Both the position numbers and the translations under genes were made by a program. Positions 46,397-56,771 of a stretch of DNA of 64,000 bases are shown here, one piece after another. The stretch is taken from NCBI GenBank assembly GCA_963995505.1, contig OZ023192.1, forward strand, positions 13,561,001-13,625,000, given 5' to 3'. Numbering within the stretch: position 1 is the stretch's first letter; the number at the start of each line of letters is the position of its first letter. The stretch comes from Hypericum androsaemum (taxonomy: Eukaryota; Streptophyta; Magnoliopsida; Malpighiales; Hypericaceae). The notes beneath the pieces were generated by a model. The model ran no database searches. It saw nothing but the letters and a program-made list of their open reading frames with translations, and had not been told where the DNA came from.

Positions 46397-49248
46397 CTAC
46401 TTCTTCTTCTTCTGAGGCTTCTCCTTTTGATGCTTATCTGCGTGAGCATTCGCCTTCCCCTTTCCCTTTCCAGGCACATTCAGGTGTCCTCCTGTAAAAC
46501 ATCGCACACCAGCCTCTCTAGCTCCCCGATTAGGCTGACGCCGGACCAGAGGTATTTCTTCATCCTCAAAATCGGTTGGATCGTCAAATGAAGAGTCACC
46601 ACTACCATGAGTTGTAGTATCACGTGGCGAAGTCCTATTATAAAATATCATACAAATTTATCAAAATCAACAAATTATGTTATCAACACAATAAAGCCAT
46701 ACAATCAATTCAAAATTTTTAAATAAAATTCATAATTTACACACAGTTGGATTGTAGAGAACCAACCTCTGTGTAGGTGTCTCAAATAGTTGGGATGTCT
46801 GTACACCAGACCTGGTCAAACCAAAACTGGACTGCGTGTCGGACGTATGAGCCCCAGTTTGGGGCCAACCAAATATATTTTCCCTGAATAATGGATGAGC
46901 AGCGGAGGGGGCGACGCCGAAACCCGATCCGGAAGGGCCCAGTCCGTAAGAAAACGGCTGCACAGACCTAGCTGCCGTTGTACCGTCTCCAATGAGAACA
47001 CCCCTAATAACAAACCCAAAAATTTATATAATAATGAAATCAAAACAATTGAACATATTGTAATAAAATTCATAATTAATACCACACATTAAGATAAACA
47101 AATACCTCTGCCCAGGGGGAGTAAACAGCTGGGAATGCGGCACCCCAGTGTGGGCTAGGCCGTAACTCGAGTGCTGGTGGGACGGCTGGGAAGCGGAGCC
47201 GGGGGTGCCAAAATCTGTGTGCTGGGAGAATGGATGAGAGGCGGAGGTATCCATGCTGAGAGACGTCACTGTGTTTGCTGGAATCTGCGATCTCGACCGA
47301 TAATCTTCCCAGACCATGGGCTCCACTTGATAACCAGGTACGAGCTCAGGCCGGGGTATTGGTTGCCGCTTGTTGAAAAGGGTGGTTTTGCGTCTCACGA
47401 CAGATACCCTCTCTGATTGAGGAAGATCGTATGCCATGTGCTCCGCCAGTCCCACAGGTGCCTGGCTGTCGCGGAGACCTAGGTACCGTCTTTGCTCGCC
47501 GGCGAACCCAAGTGCAACCTGCGACAAATTCTGAATTTCTGAAATGTCTGAAGACCTGTGGCGTATATGCTCAACAACATCCGCCTACAAATAAAATTTT
47601 ATTATCATTAGCATTGTGGAACATCGCTATTAAAATTAAAATAGACAACATCTTTATTTAACATAGCTAAATTTACTTACACTCATGTGTAACATTGCGC
47701 TAGCAGGGCTGATGAATCGCCGAGTAATCTTCCTGTACCAATCCATATATCCATCATGATAATGGATATACGGCGATGTAGGTACTCCGTGATACACATA
47801 TCTTGTCCGAAATTCCACCCAGATCTTCACATGGCCTTCGTAAATAGCATTCCAATTTTGGCCAGCCTGACCCCGACCATCCACCGCACTATGTGTCGCC
47901 TCATCGATCTCAGGGCTAGCCGGAATACCCTGGAGTAATCCGAACTGTCGTAACACCCGATCAGGATAATGCCACTCCACATGCAAAAAGCATATCAACG
48001 GGACTCGTGCCAACCATAAGCCACAATCACGATGGCATATTGTCGGGAGATTGCTAAGAATCTCGTCATTATACGGCATCCATACAACCTGTAACAAATG
48101 CACACAGTCGTAGCTCGTCCAAATGGTCATGGTTATATATATGCAACACAGTATGATTTAAGTCAAAACTATTCATTAAAATTTAATAAACAAATTACTT
48201 ACATCTGATTCTCTAAGCTCATCCAACCTGCGTCTGTAAACAGATACGGTTGTTATTTTTTTGCTGGCCGCTCTGTTAAATTTTCCACTCCACCTGCACA
48301 GTGACATAAAAATATCACGTCAATTCTATAAGATTAATCAGCGGCTACAGCGCATTAAGTAATAATTTGTACCTGATGCCTAGTGCTTGCCCAGGTTGTT
48401 GCACTGCCGGATTTAACAAAACCGGACGATTTGGGATGATCCGTTCCCAAGCCCACATACATACTAGCGTCATCGCCCCGGCAATAAGTGAACGTGTCGA
48501 GCTTGTGGCTCTACATAAATGGCTGTACGTGTGTGACAAACACGCACTACCCCAGCTGTAAGAACCAATTGCCTCTACATTCTCTAGAAGTGGCAACCAG
48601 TATGTGTTCACCCTGGCATCACTAGACTCGGGAAAAAGAATGCATCCGATAAGTCGCAATATGTTTGCTCGAACATATCGTTTTACGACCTCATCACCAG
48701 CATCAATTGGGATAGTAGCAGGGTCAAAATGGTCCTCGAACCATTTAAGGGCAATTTGGTTTTTCCAAACCATTCCAGGGGTATCTGCCGGGTTACTGCC
48801 AAAATAGGCGTACGCAGAACTCGTGCCAATCAGGAGGTGTCTGCAACCCTGTTACTGGGTGACCATCGATAGGAAGCCCGAACAACACAGCAATGTCCTG
48901 AAGAGTAACTGTCATCTCACCCACAGGCATATGGAACGTATGGGTCTCGGGCCGCCACCGCTCCACCAAGGCTGTAACAAATGCTGTTTCGAGAACGACC
49001 CAGCCAATACACCAAACATCCCAGAAACCTGCCTCCTTCATATAGGCTATAAAGGCCTCGTTCTGCACATGAGACACCGTCCATTTCCGTCGGTGTATCT
49101 TCAACAATGTGTCCTGATTATCGTTAATCCCTTCACGAACCTCACGGTTCCACACGTCCTGAGAACGGTGCACATCCTGGTGCACTAATACCGACGTATC
49201 TAAGGGTCCTCCATTCCCTAGAAGATGCCCGTATGGCTGTGCATCCAT
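46397..49248 (-). pseudogene. MULE-borne plant mobile domain (PMD, MAIN-like) gene, one frameshift
   Basis: Six minus-strand exons: 48373-49248, 48203-48293, 47681-48088, 47106-47584, 46767-47003, 46397-46634, about 775 codons once a one-base excess near 48800-48815 is allowed for (the frame running to CVRLFWQ meets a stop; the next frame continues as YFGSNPADTPGMVWKN). The PMD core runs from MDAQPYG to about residue 430, with FWDVWCIGW, ETHTFHMPVGEMTVTLQDIA and LFGLPIDGHPVTG typical of the family. The C-terminus is Ser/Pro/Gln-rich; exons 4 and 5 end in related SQLFTPPGQR and SQLFETPTQR, and exon 6 ends in a Lys-rich tail. Host PMD proteins (MAIN, MAIL1) act in silencing and genome stability; TE-borne versions are known. 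Confidence 0.85.
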
Positions 49249-49404
49249 ATCTAAACAACACAATAGACATATTAGAACATTATATACCAATATATTAACA
49301 AACTTAGCAAATCCAACAATGTTAAACATTGAACAATTAGAACATTAATCAAAAAATTAATTAAAATAGCGTTATTACAGACCATATTACGGTCACATTG
49401 TTTA

Positions 49405-49590
49405 ACGGTCAAACCACTCGGACCTTATTTTGGTCAAACTGGCCGGCCGGACCATCTTTCGGTCAAACCGGTCGGACCATTTTTTGGTCAAACCGGTCGG
49501 ACCATTTTTCGGTCAATTTGGTCTGATCAATTTTTTGGCCAGACCGGTCAGACCAAAATTTTGGTCGCACCATTCGGACCAAATTTTTTT
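49405..49590 (+). repeat. Subterminal tandem repeat, unit about 26 bp
   Basis: About seven copies of GGTCAAACCGGTCGGACCAT with T-rich spacers. A shorter ACCGGTCGGACCGGTCGGAC array occurs at 41235-41295 on the other side of the element. Confidence 0.88.
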
Positions 49591-49754
49591 TAACCAATTA
49601 TCTACAAATTACAATTAACCAACATCAACAATTAACATCCCTCAAAAATAAAAAATATCAACAATTAACCAATTAACTAACATTCACAATTAACCAATTA
49701 ACTAACATTCACAATTAACTAATTAAAAAAATTTACCTAATACGACGTCGGGGG

Positions 49755-50065
49755 CCGGACCGAGAGGCGGGCGAGCCGGCGAGCGGGGAGCGGGGGCGGG
49801 GGGCGGGGGCGGGGAGCAGGGAGCGGGGGGCGGGGGGCGGGGGGCGGGGGGCGGGGAGCGGGGGCGGGAGCGGGGGCGGGGAGCGGGGGCGGGGGCGGGG
49901 AGTGGGGGGCGGGGGGGGGGGGGGGAGCTGGGGCGGGGGCGGGGGGCGGGGGCGGGGAGAGCGGGAGCGGGGGCGGGGAGCGGGGGGCGGGGGCGGGGAG
50001 CGGGGGCGGGGGGCGGGGAGCGGGAGCGGGGGCGGGGAGAGCGGGAGCGGGAGCGGGGAGCGGCG
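49755..50065 (+). repeat. G-rich low-complexity block inside the right TIR
   Basis: Over 300 bp almost entirely of GGGGCGGGGGCGGGGAGC-type words with almost no T. The long frames on both strands here (Pro/Ala/Arg or Gly-rich) are artefacts of composition. Confidence 0.93.
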
Positions 50066-50089
50066 ATATCGGGGACGGGAGTCTGAGCG

Positions 50090-50486
50090 ACGGAAAAAGT
50101 CGGATTTTGGTGTTTATATGGACCGAAATCCGACTTTTTTTGTTGGATCTTGTTATACCGGACCAAGATCCGACAAAAAAAGTCGGATCTTGGACCAATA
50201 TAATAAATTCGACAAAAAATGTCGGATCTTGGTCATATCCGAAATCTCCTATTCAGATTTCGGATATATGGCCTATCGACCAAGATCCGACTTTTTTAGT
50301 CGGATATATCATCCGACTAAAAAAGTCGGATCTTGGTCATCCGACAAAAAAAGTCGGATCTTGGTCCAAGATCCGACTTTTTCCGGCGTCCGTGCCACGT
50401 GGACACCGTCCCCGCAATACTTTCATTTCGGACGCTTTTTTCACAAAAAAGGGTGAATAGTAACACCATAAAGAAAAAAAAAACCC
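50090..50486 (-). repeat. Right TIR of the large MULE
   Basis: Inverted copy of 40553-40845. It has one extra GTCGGATATATCCGAC palindromic block near 50298-50315 and extends further inward than the left copy. Confidence 0.92.
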
Positions 50487-52550
50487 CGCCATCTGGTGGT
50501 GGTTTACAACCACAGACCATTATCTACCAGCAACGTAAAACAAGAAGCTTAATTATCGTAAAATATAAAAAGTCAAAATCCATAAAAGTGTGAATCGACA
50601 GAGAAAAAAAAAAGCTCAAAGCTTTGTTTTCTTGCAATAATTATTTTTAGAAGGCAATAACATGATGTAAGCCCTTTTGTTTCGAAATCGAAAATTTGAC
50701 TCCCTTAGTGATTTTTCTGCAGCTATAGTGGGTGCCCTGGTCTGGACCGACATTGACGATGTGTACAGCGCTGACACCGGAAAAGGTTTATAGAGGTCTC
50801 TTGTTTTGTAGCATAGTTTCTTTATGCGACCGCCGTACACATAAATATTGACCGTATGATTCATCAATATGCTGCGATTTCAATGCAGTTAGTAGGGGGC
50901 TGTTATCTTGAGGACATGACTCTGTCTTATCAAGAAGCTTGGGAAATGGTGAACTTTAGTTCTTCACACATTTTTTGAGTAGATTTCTCTTACATTTCAA
51001 TGTTTCTCATTAATCACACTCCTCTGACATGCATTACCATAATATAAATATGTAGTGTAGTCATATCATGGGGCAAATGTGTTATACATACCATCTTATA
51101 CATACCATCTTATCCATCCCAATTGTGAAAAGGAACATTTTCAACCTTGCTGCACCTGGAACAACAATTTTTCCGACCTCCTGCATGTGAGAATCAAAAA
51201 GAACGGAAATTAAATTCACCCGTTAAAGGTTTCGCAACAATCGATAATGTGGCCTTGATCAATGTTGAGGGGTGAGGATGTCCTAGTGTTTCATCAATAC
51301 AGAGTTCTATTAAGTTCCTCCGAACACTCGCATCCTTGTTTTTCCTTTCAGAAGTGGAATGGCTGGTGTCCCTGGTACAATATTCAGTACCGTCAAAGAT
51401 GTTAGACCCAATGTCATCATGATATCCCCCAGGTTTATTATTCTTCTTCTTCTAACAAATTTCCTCGTCTTTCTTAGTTAGAGCAGACCCTCAACTATGT
51501 AGTTATTACAGGCAAGTAGTGAGCATTCTTCTGTATGCTTCGTTGTGCCTGAAAAGGAAGTGAAAGCTGTTGCATCAGCTTTGCGGTCAAAATTCTCTGA
51601 AGCTTTGGGTGCTGGATGACTTTCCCAGGTGCTCCTCTGACACGGTTGTGGTTTACAGATGTCCTTTTTTTTTTCACTTGCACATTCTCTGAAGCAATGA
51701 CTGACTGGTTCGGCCTAAAGTTATTGGCATGCTTTATCTTTGATCCTATTGACATTTATTAGTTTTTATATAATTTCTTACATGTGCGGTGTTTTTTTTC
51801 TTACTTAAGTTTTTCAATATGACTTTGTGATCTCTAGATTGCTGTCATTCTAAACTGCAGTATTTTAGCTACTGTTGTGGGGCAGAGAATGGCAAGCACT
51901 CCTGGTGTTACCGCTACACTTTTCAATGCCCTAGCTAAGGTACATTCAGTATGAAAATAATGCTTAAAACTCAAGGATAATCTTCTGTTACCTATCTGAC
52001 TTTGCTATTTTGTGCCCTATAACTCCGTAATATGGTCAGTACAGGCGAATATTAATTATATCCGCGCACCATTGCTCAAGGCTGGTTGTCAAGCGGGAAG
52101 ACTGCATCAGGGCTTTGTTAACAATTACAGTGGCATTGACTTGACAAAATGGAGATAACTAAAGAAGGATAAAGGCCAATTGGCTGACCTGGAGAAATTC
52201 ACTCATCATGTCCAAGGGAATCATTTTATTTTAAACACAGTCACATTAAGAGGTCTTGTTGAAACTAGGTGGGGATCAAATATTGTGGATTGAAGGGATT
52301 TTAGGTCAGTTGTGTTCTGATGTGTAGTAAGAAGATATTGAGCACATAAACCGTTGTGTATTGTGATTGGTCGTTCTGAAAATGTAGAATTTAGTGCGGT
52401 TTTGTAGTTCTGACGTGTGCAATTCTATAATGACCTTTGATAATCTCCTGGTACAATGGGACGTTGTCTGAGTTATATCTTCAACAACTTTATAGGCAAC
52501 CAAATCATTTGGTGAGGTGGTGAATGAGGCAAAGCAAGCAGCATTATTAA

Positions 52551-52656
52551 TTTATTTTGTCCGATGAATGCTGTGAATAGTTGGTGTCTCGTCAAAGTTT
52601 TTCATTTATTTTGTCCGATGAATGCTGTGAATAGTTGGTGTCTCGTCAAAGTTTTC
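52551..52656 (+). repeat. 54-bp tandem duplication
   Basis: Two adjacent copies of a unit containing GTCCGATGAATGCTGTGAAT. Confidence 0.92.
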
Positions 52657-52707
52657 TTCTTGCAACGGCATATAATAATAAAAGGGCTGTTGCGGCTTGC
52701 AAACCCG

Positions 52708-52945
52708 CCAAATTACGCAGGTTATAATTTGTTACTAGATATGCTTACCTTTACATTATAGCTACTCTGCTTACACTCGCTCGCTGTAGATCCTAGATGT
52801 TTGCAGACTGACAAATCTACCAAATTACGCAGGTTATAATTTGTTACTAGATATGCTTACCTTTACATTATAGCTACTCTGCTTACACTCGCTCGCTGTA
52901 GATCCTAGATGTTTGCAGACTGACAAATCTACCAAATTACACAGG
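52708..52945 (+). repeat. 112-bp tandem repeat, two and a part copies
   Basis: Unit starts CCAAATTACGCAGGTTATAA at 52708, 52820 and, truncated, 52932. It interrupts the homoserine dehydrogenase remnants. Confidence 0.92.
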
Positions 52946-53199
52946 TTATGACTTATCTGGTTTGAAGTTGGAATTTTCTGACAGGAAAGTCTTGTGCCAC
53001 AGCCTTTGAGAGTAAGATCAGTTTTGTGCCAGTCATGAAGGGGTCCATTGGTTTAGGTGTTACTTACCCCGTACGTAGTGACTGATTTACTCGTATTGTA
53101 TTTCAGGCTCCTACTTCATCAGCTGATGAATTTATGCATCAGTTACCAAAGTTGTGGCGAAATCAAGTCAAGAGGCTGAAGCTGCAGGGCAAGTAAGTA

Positions 53200-54335
53200 A
53201 TCCTGTCTAACTAACCGTTGGTCTGCCAACTGTTCCCTTGCGTCTGTCTCCGAGCGGAAAATGACGAGGAGACCGTCGCTAGTTTGCGAGTCATTCTGTG
53301 CATTTTTTTCCTTTGGAAGGTTAATTTTTCTTATTCTCATACATTAACGAACTGCAAGAAGATTACTTTAATTGAAAAAAAAGAGTTGAACCCTTTCTTT
53401 GTTGATCTGATTTCAATTTTTAATTACAATTACATGGACTATTACCTCGTGATTTCCTTCTCCTTCTGCAAGTCAAACCATCATTCTAAATAGTTCTCGA
53501 CATTTTTTGAATGAAGAAAATTGCTCTTGTCCTAAAACAAAATAAATAATTAAGTTGACTAATCACAGAATTTACTTAAGACGATTTAGATTTCTTTTCT
53601 TTTTTAAAACCACGCAATATACGAACACCGTTAGATCACTTATCGGTGTTCGAGTTTCAAAACCTGAATCCTACCAAAGGTTCTGGTTAAGGTTCCGAAT
53701 TTTAGCTGATCGACCTAATCTTGGATCTTAAAACCAAATCAGATTTTGATTTTTTTTGTAGCCAAACCGTAAAATTTCTTTAATTTTTTGAAACAAATTT
53801 GAATTGCCGGTTCGGGAACTGTTGCGAGGCCTACAACAATGTCACGCACAGACTTTGTCTATTCTTCTAGCTGTGGTGCTATCAAGTTTGGATGCACATT
53901 TCGAAAACAATCCCAATAATAATTGCAGTTTGACATAATTCCCAGGTAAACCAACAATTTTCGCCCAGCCTGCAGCAATAGGAAGGTACGTGCTTCTGCC
54001 AGGAATAGCCAAAAGCACATAAATAATAGTTGTCATTACATAATTGTGTCTCCCAACTGGGACCAATTTCGCAATCGAAGCTGGACCCCACCCCCCACTG
54101 CCATGGATTTCCTTCATCATTCTGCTCTCTCCATGGGCGCAAAAGCGTGCATGCACATCCCGTGCGCTCCATTCTCGTCCTCTAAAACAAGTGTTAATTT
54201 CGATTCGCTTCCTCGGACCAAATCCATTGGACCGACAAACAATGTGCAATGAAATGAGTGTTGACATACTCTAACAATGGGCACCAGAACAAGTGAATTT
54301 TTACGATTATAACAAAATTCACCTTGTCAAAGAAC
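53200..54335. other. Intergenic, no gene recognised
   Basis: The opposing frames at 53842-54274 have no motif I know. The rest is AT-rich. Confidence 0.45.
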
Positions 54336-54337
54336 AT

Positions 54338-54440
54338 TTAGCCTAACGGCACAATGCATGTACAAATTTAGGCAGGTAGAGAGTTTAAATCCTGTCAATT
54401 GTAATCATGGTGTAAAAATTTACCTTTTAAAAAAAAATCA
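54338..54440 (+). repeat. tRNA-derived SINE-like sequence
   Basis: TAGCCTAACGGCACAATG resembles a Pol III A box and AGTTTAAATCCTG a B box, followed by GGTGTAAAAATTTACCTTTT and an A run. The matching tail GGTATAAAAACTTACCTTTT recurs at 55240. Confidence 0.5.
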
Positions 54441-54477
54441 CTTTTATTACTAGCAATACAAGTGAATTTTTGGTTTT

Positions 54478-54632
54478 GCTTTTTGGCAGTTACTCCTCGT
54501 AATCTTGCCTCTTTTCTCTAGTTTCTGGTAGGCGCTTCATCGTTCCCTTTGGTTACTTTTGAAGTTTTCTTGTACTTTTGAGTTTTACCCTTTGGTGATC
54601 AATAAAATTTTATTTATCTCTCAAAAAAAAAT
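54478..54632 (+). repeat. LINE/SINE-type 3' end with poly-A
   Basis: Ends GATCAATAAAATTTTATTTATCTCTC followed by AAAAAAAAA, like the 3' ends of plant LINEs. No coding part remains. Confidence 0.4.
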
Positions 54633-54639
54633 TCGATAA

Positions 54640-55470
54640 TACTAACATCTTTATATTTAGGCAGAACTGCGTAACAAAATTTCATGCTGATTTTGGTGTG
54701 TTGTGAGGACCAATTTAGAAGTTAGAAAATCTATCATCTTATTCATATATATTTTTAATCAAATCGAATTGATCCTACGATCGATTAGAAAACCCACTAA
54801 GCAGTATCAAATAGTCCTTGAGCTATAACAGAGTGGTCCATTTAATCGATCACCTAAATGCACAAGTGGAACACGTGCAAATGTGTGGTTGTTTTATTGT
54901 AACATCTCGAAAAAACAATAATTAGTGTTCGAGTTTATAATTGAACATATATCTCATCCTGGTATCTACGTATATAAAAAGAAAAGGCCATCCTAGGTGT
55001 TGATCTTAGCCTTTCATTGGCCAAATAAAAACTCCAATTAGTCCATTATCGCAGAATCTTTTGTGACAACGCCCTAGCTAGCTATACCACTGCTATACTC
55101 GGGGCCGCATAATCTATTGCTCTGCCCCATGAGTACCTTATGCATTTTGAATGAAATTCGTTGAGATTAATATATTACTAGGTGCAAGTTTGGTAGTTTT
55201 TTTTGGAGGTTCATGGTTTAAATACTGATAATGTGTAATTTTGGTATAAAAACTTACCTTTTATCTTGTTTATAATCTTATGGTCTCGTTGTCGCTCACA
55301 CGACTCTAATAATTTGGTTACAAAATGTGTTCAGATGAAATAGAGACAAAAAATAACTAGAGTTGGTCTATGTAGTAAGAAATTTGGATTATGGGGTATT
55401 TTTCCGATTTGTATGCCTCCGCCAGATGTTATTTTGTTTTTCCGGGTAGGTTGTTTTGGGGTGTTTTTTT
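54640..55470. other. AT-rich intergenic
   Basis: No gene seen. 55195-55262 is the B-box and tail part of another SINE-like copy. Confidence 0.4.
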
Positions 55471-55473
55471 TAA

Positions 55474-55562
55474 AGGTAAATTTTTTACACCACGCTAGGA
55501 TTTGAACCCTGGACCTCCTAGAAATAGTACACTCCTTGTACCGCTAGGCTAAATACCCTTTG
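55474..55562 (-). repeat. tRNA-derived SINE-like sequence, inverse orientation
   Basis: Minus strand: TTAGCCTAGCGGTACAAGG (A box) and GGGTTCAAATCCTAG (B box), then GTGTAAAAAATTTACCTTT. Same family as 54338-54440. Confidence 0.6.
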
Positions 55563-55729
55563 GTGGTTGTTTTGAGGTGTTGAACTCATTTTTAGCAACA
55601 TACATTAGGCACTCTTTCCCTATCATATATTTTTCTACATAGTTTTCCTACGGTATGAATTTTACTAATATATGGTTGCAACGTCTTACGAGGGAATTCA
55701 ACATTAAATTTAAAAAATATAAATATTTA

Positions 55730-56771
55730 GGGAAAAGTTTACATTTGATACCTGTGATTTTATGGTTTTTGCGACATGATCCTATGGTCTGGAAATGACA
55801 ATATTGGTCATGAGGTTTACCCCTTTTTTGCGACAGAGGCTCGGGACGCAGTCGACGGCGAGATCGACGATCTTGAGGAACCCCGTGGAGCAGACGTTGA
55901 TGAGGGGGCTAAGGACGGTCTCAGACTCGAGAAGCAAGTACTCGTGGGCCCCACCATCGTTGATCGGGCCGAGAATCGAGGACAAGGAGATGGCATCGGC
56001 GTCAAACTCCAGTGAGAGCGGCTCCCCGGACGAAGAGAAGCCGGTGGTGAGGGTTTCGATGACAGATTTGCACTCGTGCGCGAGCTTCGAGTGCTTCCTC
56101 CACTACGCATTTTTGACAATTTTCTCTAGGGCAGGGGTCAACATCTGGCTCAGGCGAGACTGAGAAGGGGAATGGGAATCGGCTTCCAAAAAAGCCATTT
56201 CCACCGACGAGTTAGAGGGAAAGATCGCCTAGTAGATTCACAGAGGAGAGGGGTAATATGGGAAAATCATCTCTCGGTTAGGGAGTGTTTGGTTGGGAAT
56301 GATTCGATCGCATTGGGAAAGTGTGGGAGTGAGTAAGAGAGAGCTTAAACGAGAAGGAAGGATGAAGGTGGTGGGAGCTTAAACGGTTCGTGGTAGCTTT
56401 TTTTATTTTTAATGGATTTAAAGGTTGAAGAAGATGGGTTGGGCTGGGCTGGGATGTGGGTTGAAAGTAATGGATTGGTTGGGGTTAAATGAGGAGTTTT
56501 TTAAAAAATTATAAAGAAATAGGTGATTGAAAAGGATATTTTTTCGTGCCAAGTCAGCATACCAACCGAGCAAAAGTTTCCAACGTGGCATGACAACTGA
56601 GCAACAAAAATGACGTCATTTCTAAGTTCGGAGCTGATTTTGGTTCGGGAAGGCTCCCGAGCCTTTAACGCAAAAAATGTGAAACCACAACTACAAAAAA
56701 AGTCGTTTCTAAACCTCAGGATCATATCGCAAAATCTGTGTAAACTACAGGATTCAAATGGTACTTATCCC
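55730..56771. mobile_element. Pack-type TIR element carrying an ARF-GEF exon
   Basis: Left end GGGAAAAGTTTACATTTGAT, inverted right end GGGATAAGTACCATTTGAAT. Both arms continue with a TTTTGCGAYATGATCCT block. About 1.04 kb. The terminal GGGA(A/T)AAGT is shared with the element at 25968-27254. No clean target duplication. The inside is a captured exon, not a transposase. Confidence 0.7.
55830..56198 (-). pseudogene. Captured first exon of a BIG-type (Sec7) ARF-GEF
   Basis: From ATG at 56198 the minus strand reads MAFLEADSHSPSQSRLSQML, TPALEKIVKNA, a TAG where Ser is expected, then WRKHSKLAHECKSVIETL, a variable linker, EYLLLESETVLSPLINVCST and GFLKIVDLAVDCVP. This is the N-terminal DCB region of brefeldin-A-inhibited guanine nucleotide exchange factors (BIG family), which activate ARF GTPases at the trans-Golgi. 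Only the N-terminal exon is present, with a stop, between TIR arms. Confidence 0.75.

Larger units (their letters stand above)
40553..50486 (+). mobile_element. Large Mutator-like element with MURA, OB-fold and PMD genes
   Basis: Inverted ends beginning GGGTTTTTTTTCTTTATGG (left, 40553) are mirrored at 50486. The TIRs run about 290-330 bp and are nearly identical by eye; the right one has an extra palindromic block. Inside are three genes: transposase (41510-44185, +), a tandem OB-fold gene (44364-46098, +) and a PMD gene (46397-49248, -), the last convergent with the others as in autonomous MuDR. Subterminal CCGGTCGGACC repeats lie on both sides and a G-rich block lies inside the right TIR. 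I could not find a clean 9-bp target duplication: the left flank is poly-A and the right flank is GCCATCTGG. Near-identical TIRs and an open transposase frame suggest a young insertion. Confidence 0.9.
50690..53195 (+). pseudogene. AKHSDH: Decayed aspartokinase/homoserine dehydrogenase (AK-HSDH) gene
   Basis: Ordered fragments of the plastid bifunctional enzyme of Thr/Met/Lys synthesis: DFSAAIVGALVWTDIDDVYS (50709), TLSYQEAWEM (50917), IPIVKRNIFNLAAPGTTI (51114), NPVKGFATIDNVALINVEG (51217), MAGVPGTIFSTVKDV and VIMIS (51359), ASSEHSSVCFVVPEKEVKAV (51511), AVILNCSILATVVGQRMAST and TLFNALAK (51840), then homoserine dehydrogenase pieces IDLTKWR, LADLEKFTHHVQGNHF (52130-52230), LRGLVETR (52254), SFGEVVNEAKQA (52507) and SADEFMHQLPKL (53119). 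Introns remain in places, so it is a decayed gene copy, not a processed one. Stops (after EALGAG and DLTKWR) and large gaps, including the catalytic middle of HSDH, rule out function. N-terminal exons are missing to the left. Confidence 0.85.

Noticed and set aside
49723..50198. Long Pro/Ala/Arg- and Gly-rich reading frames on both strands
   Set aside because: They are produced by the GGGGCGGGG block; they lack domains and any frame there is open.
53842..54274. Opposed frames of 141 and 76 codons
   Set aside because: No recognisable domain, no splice context, no neighbouring exon of the same kind.
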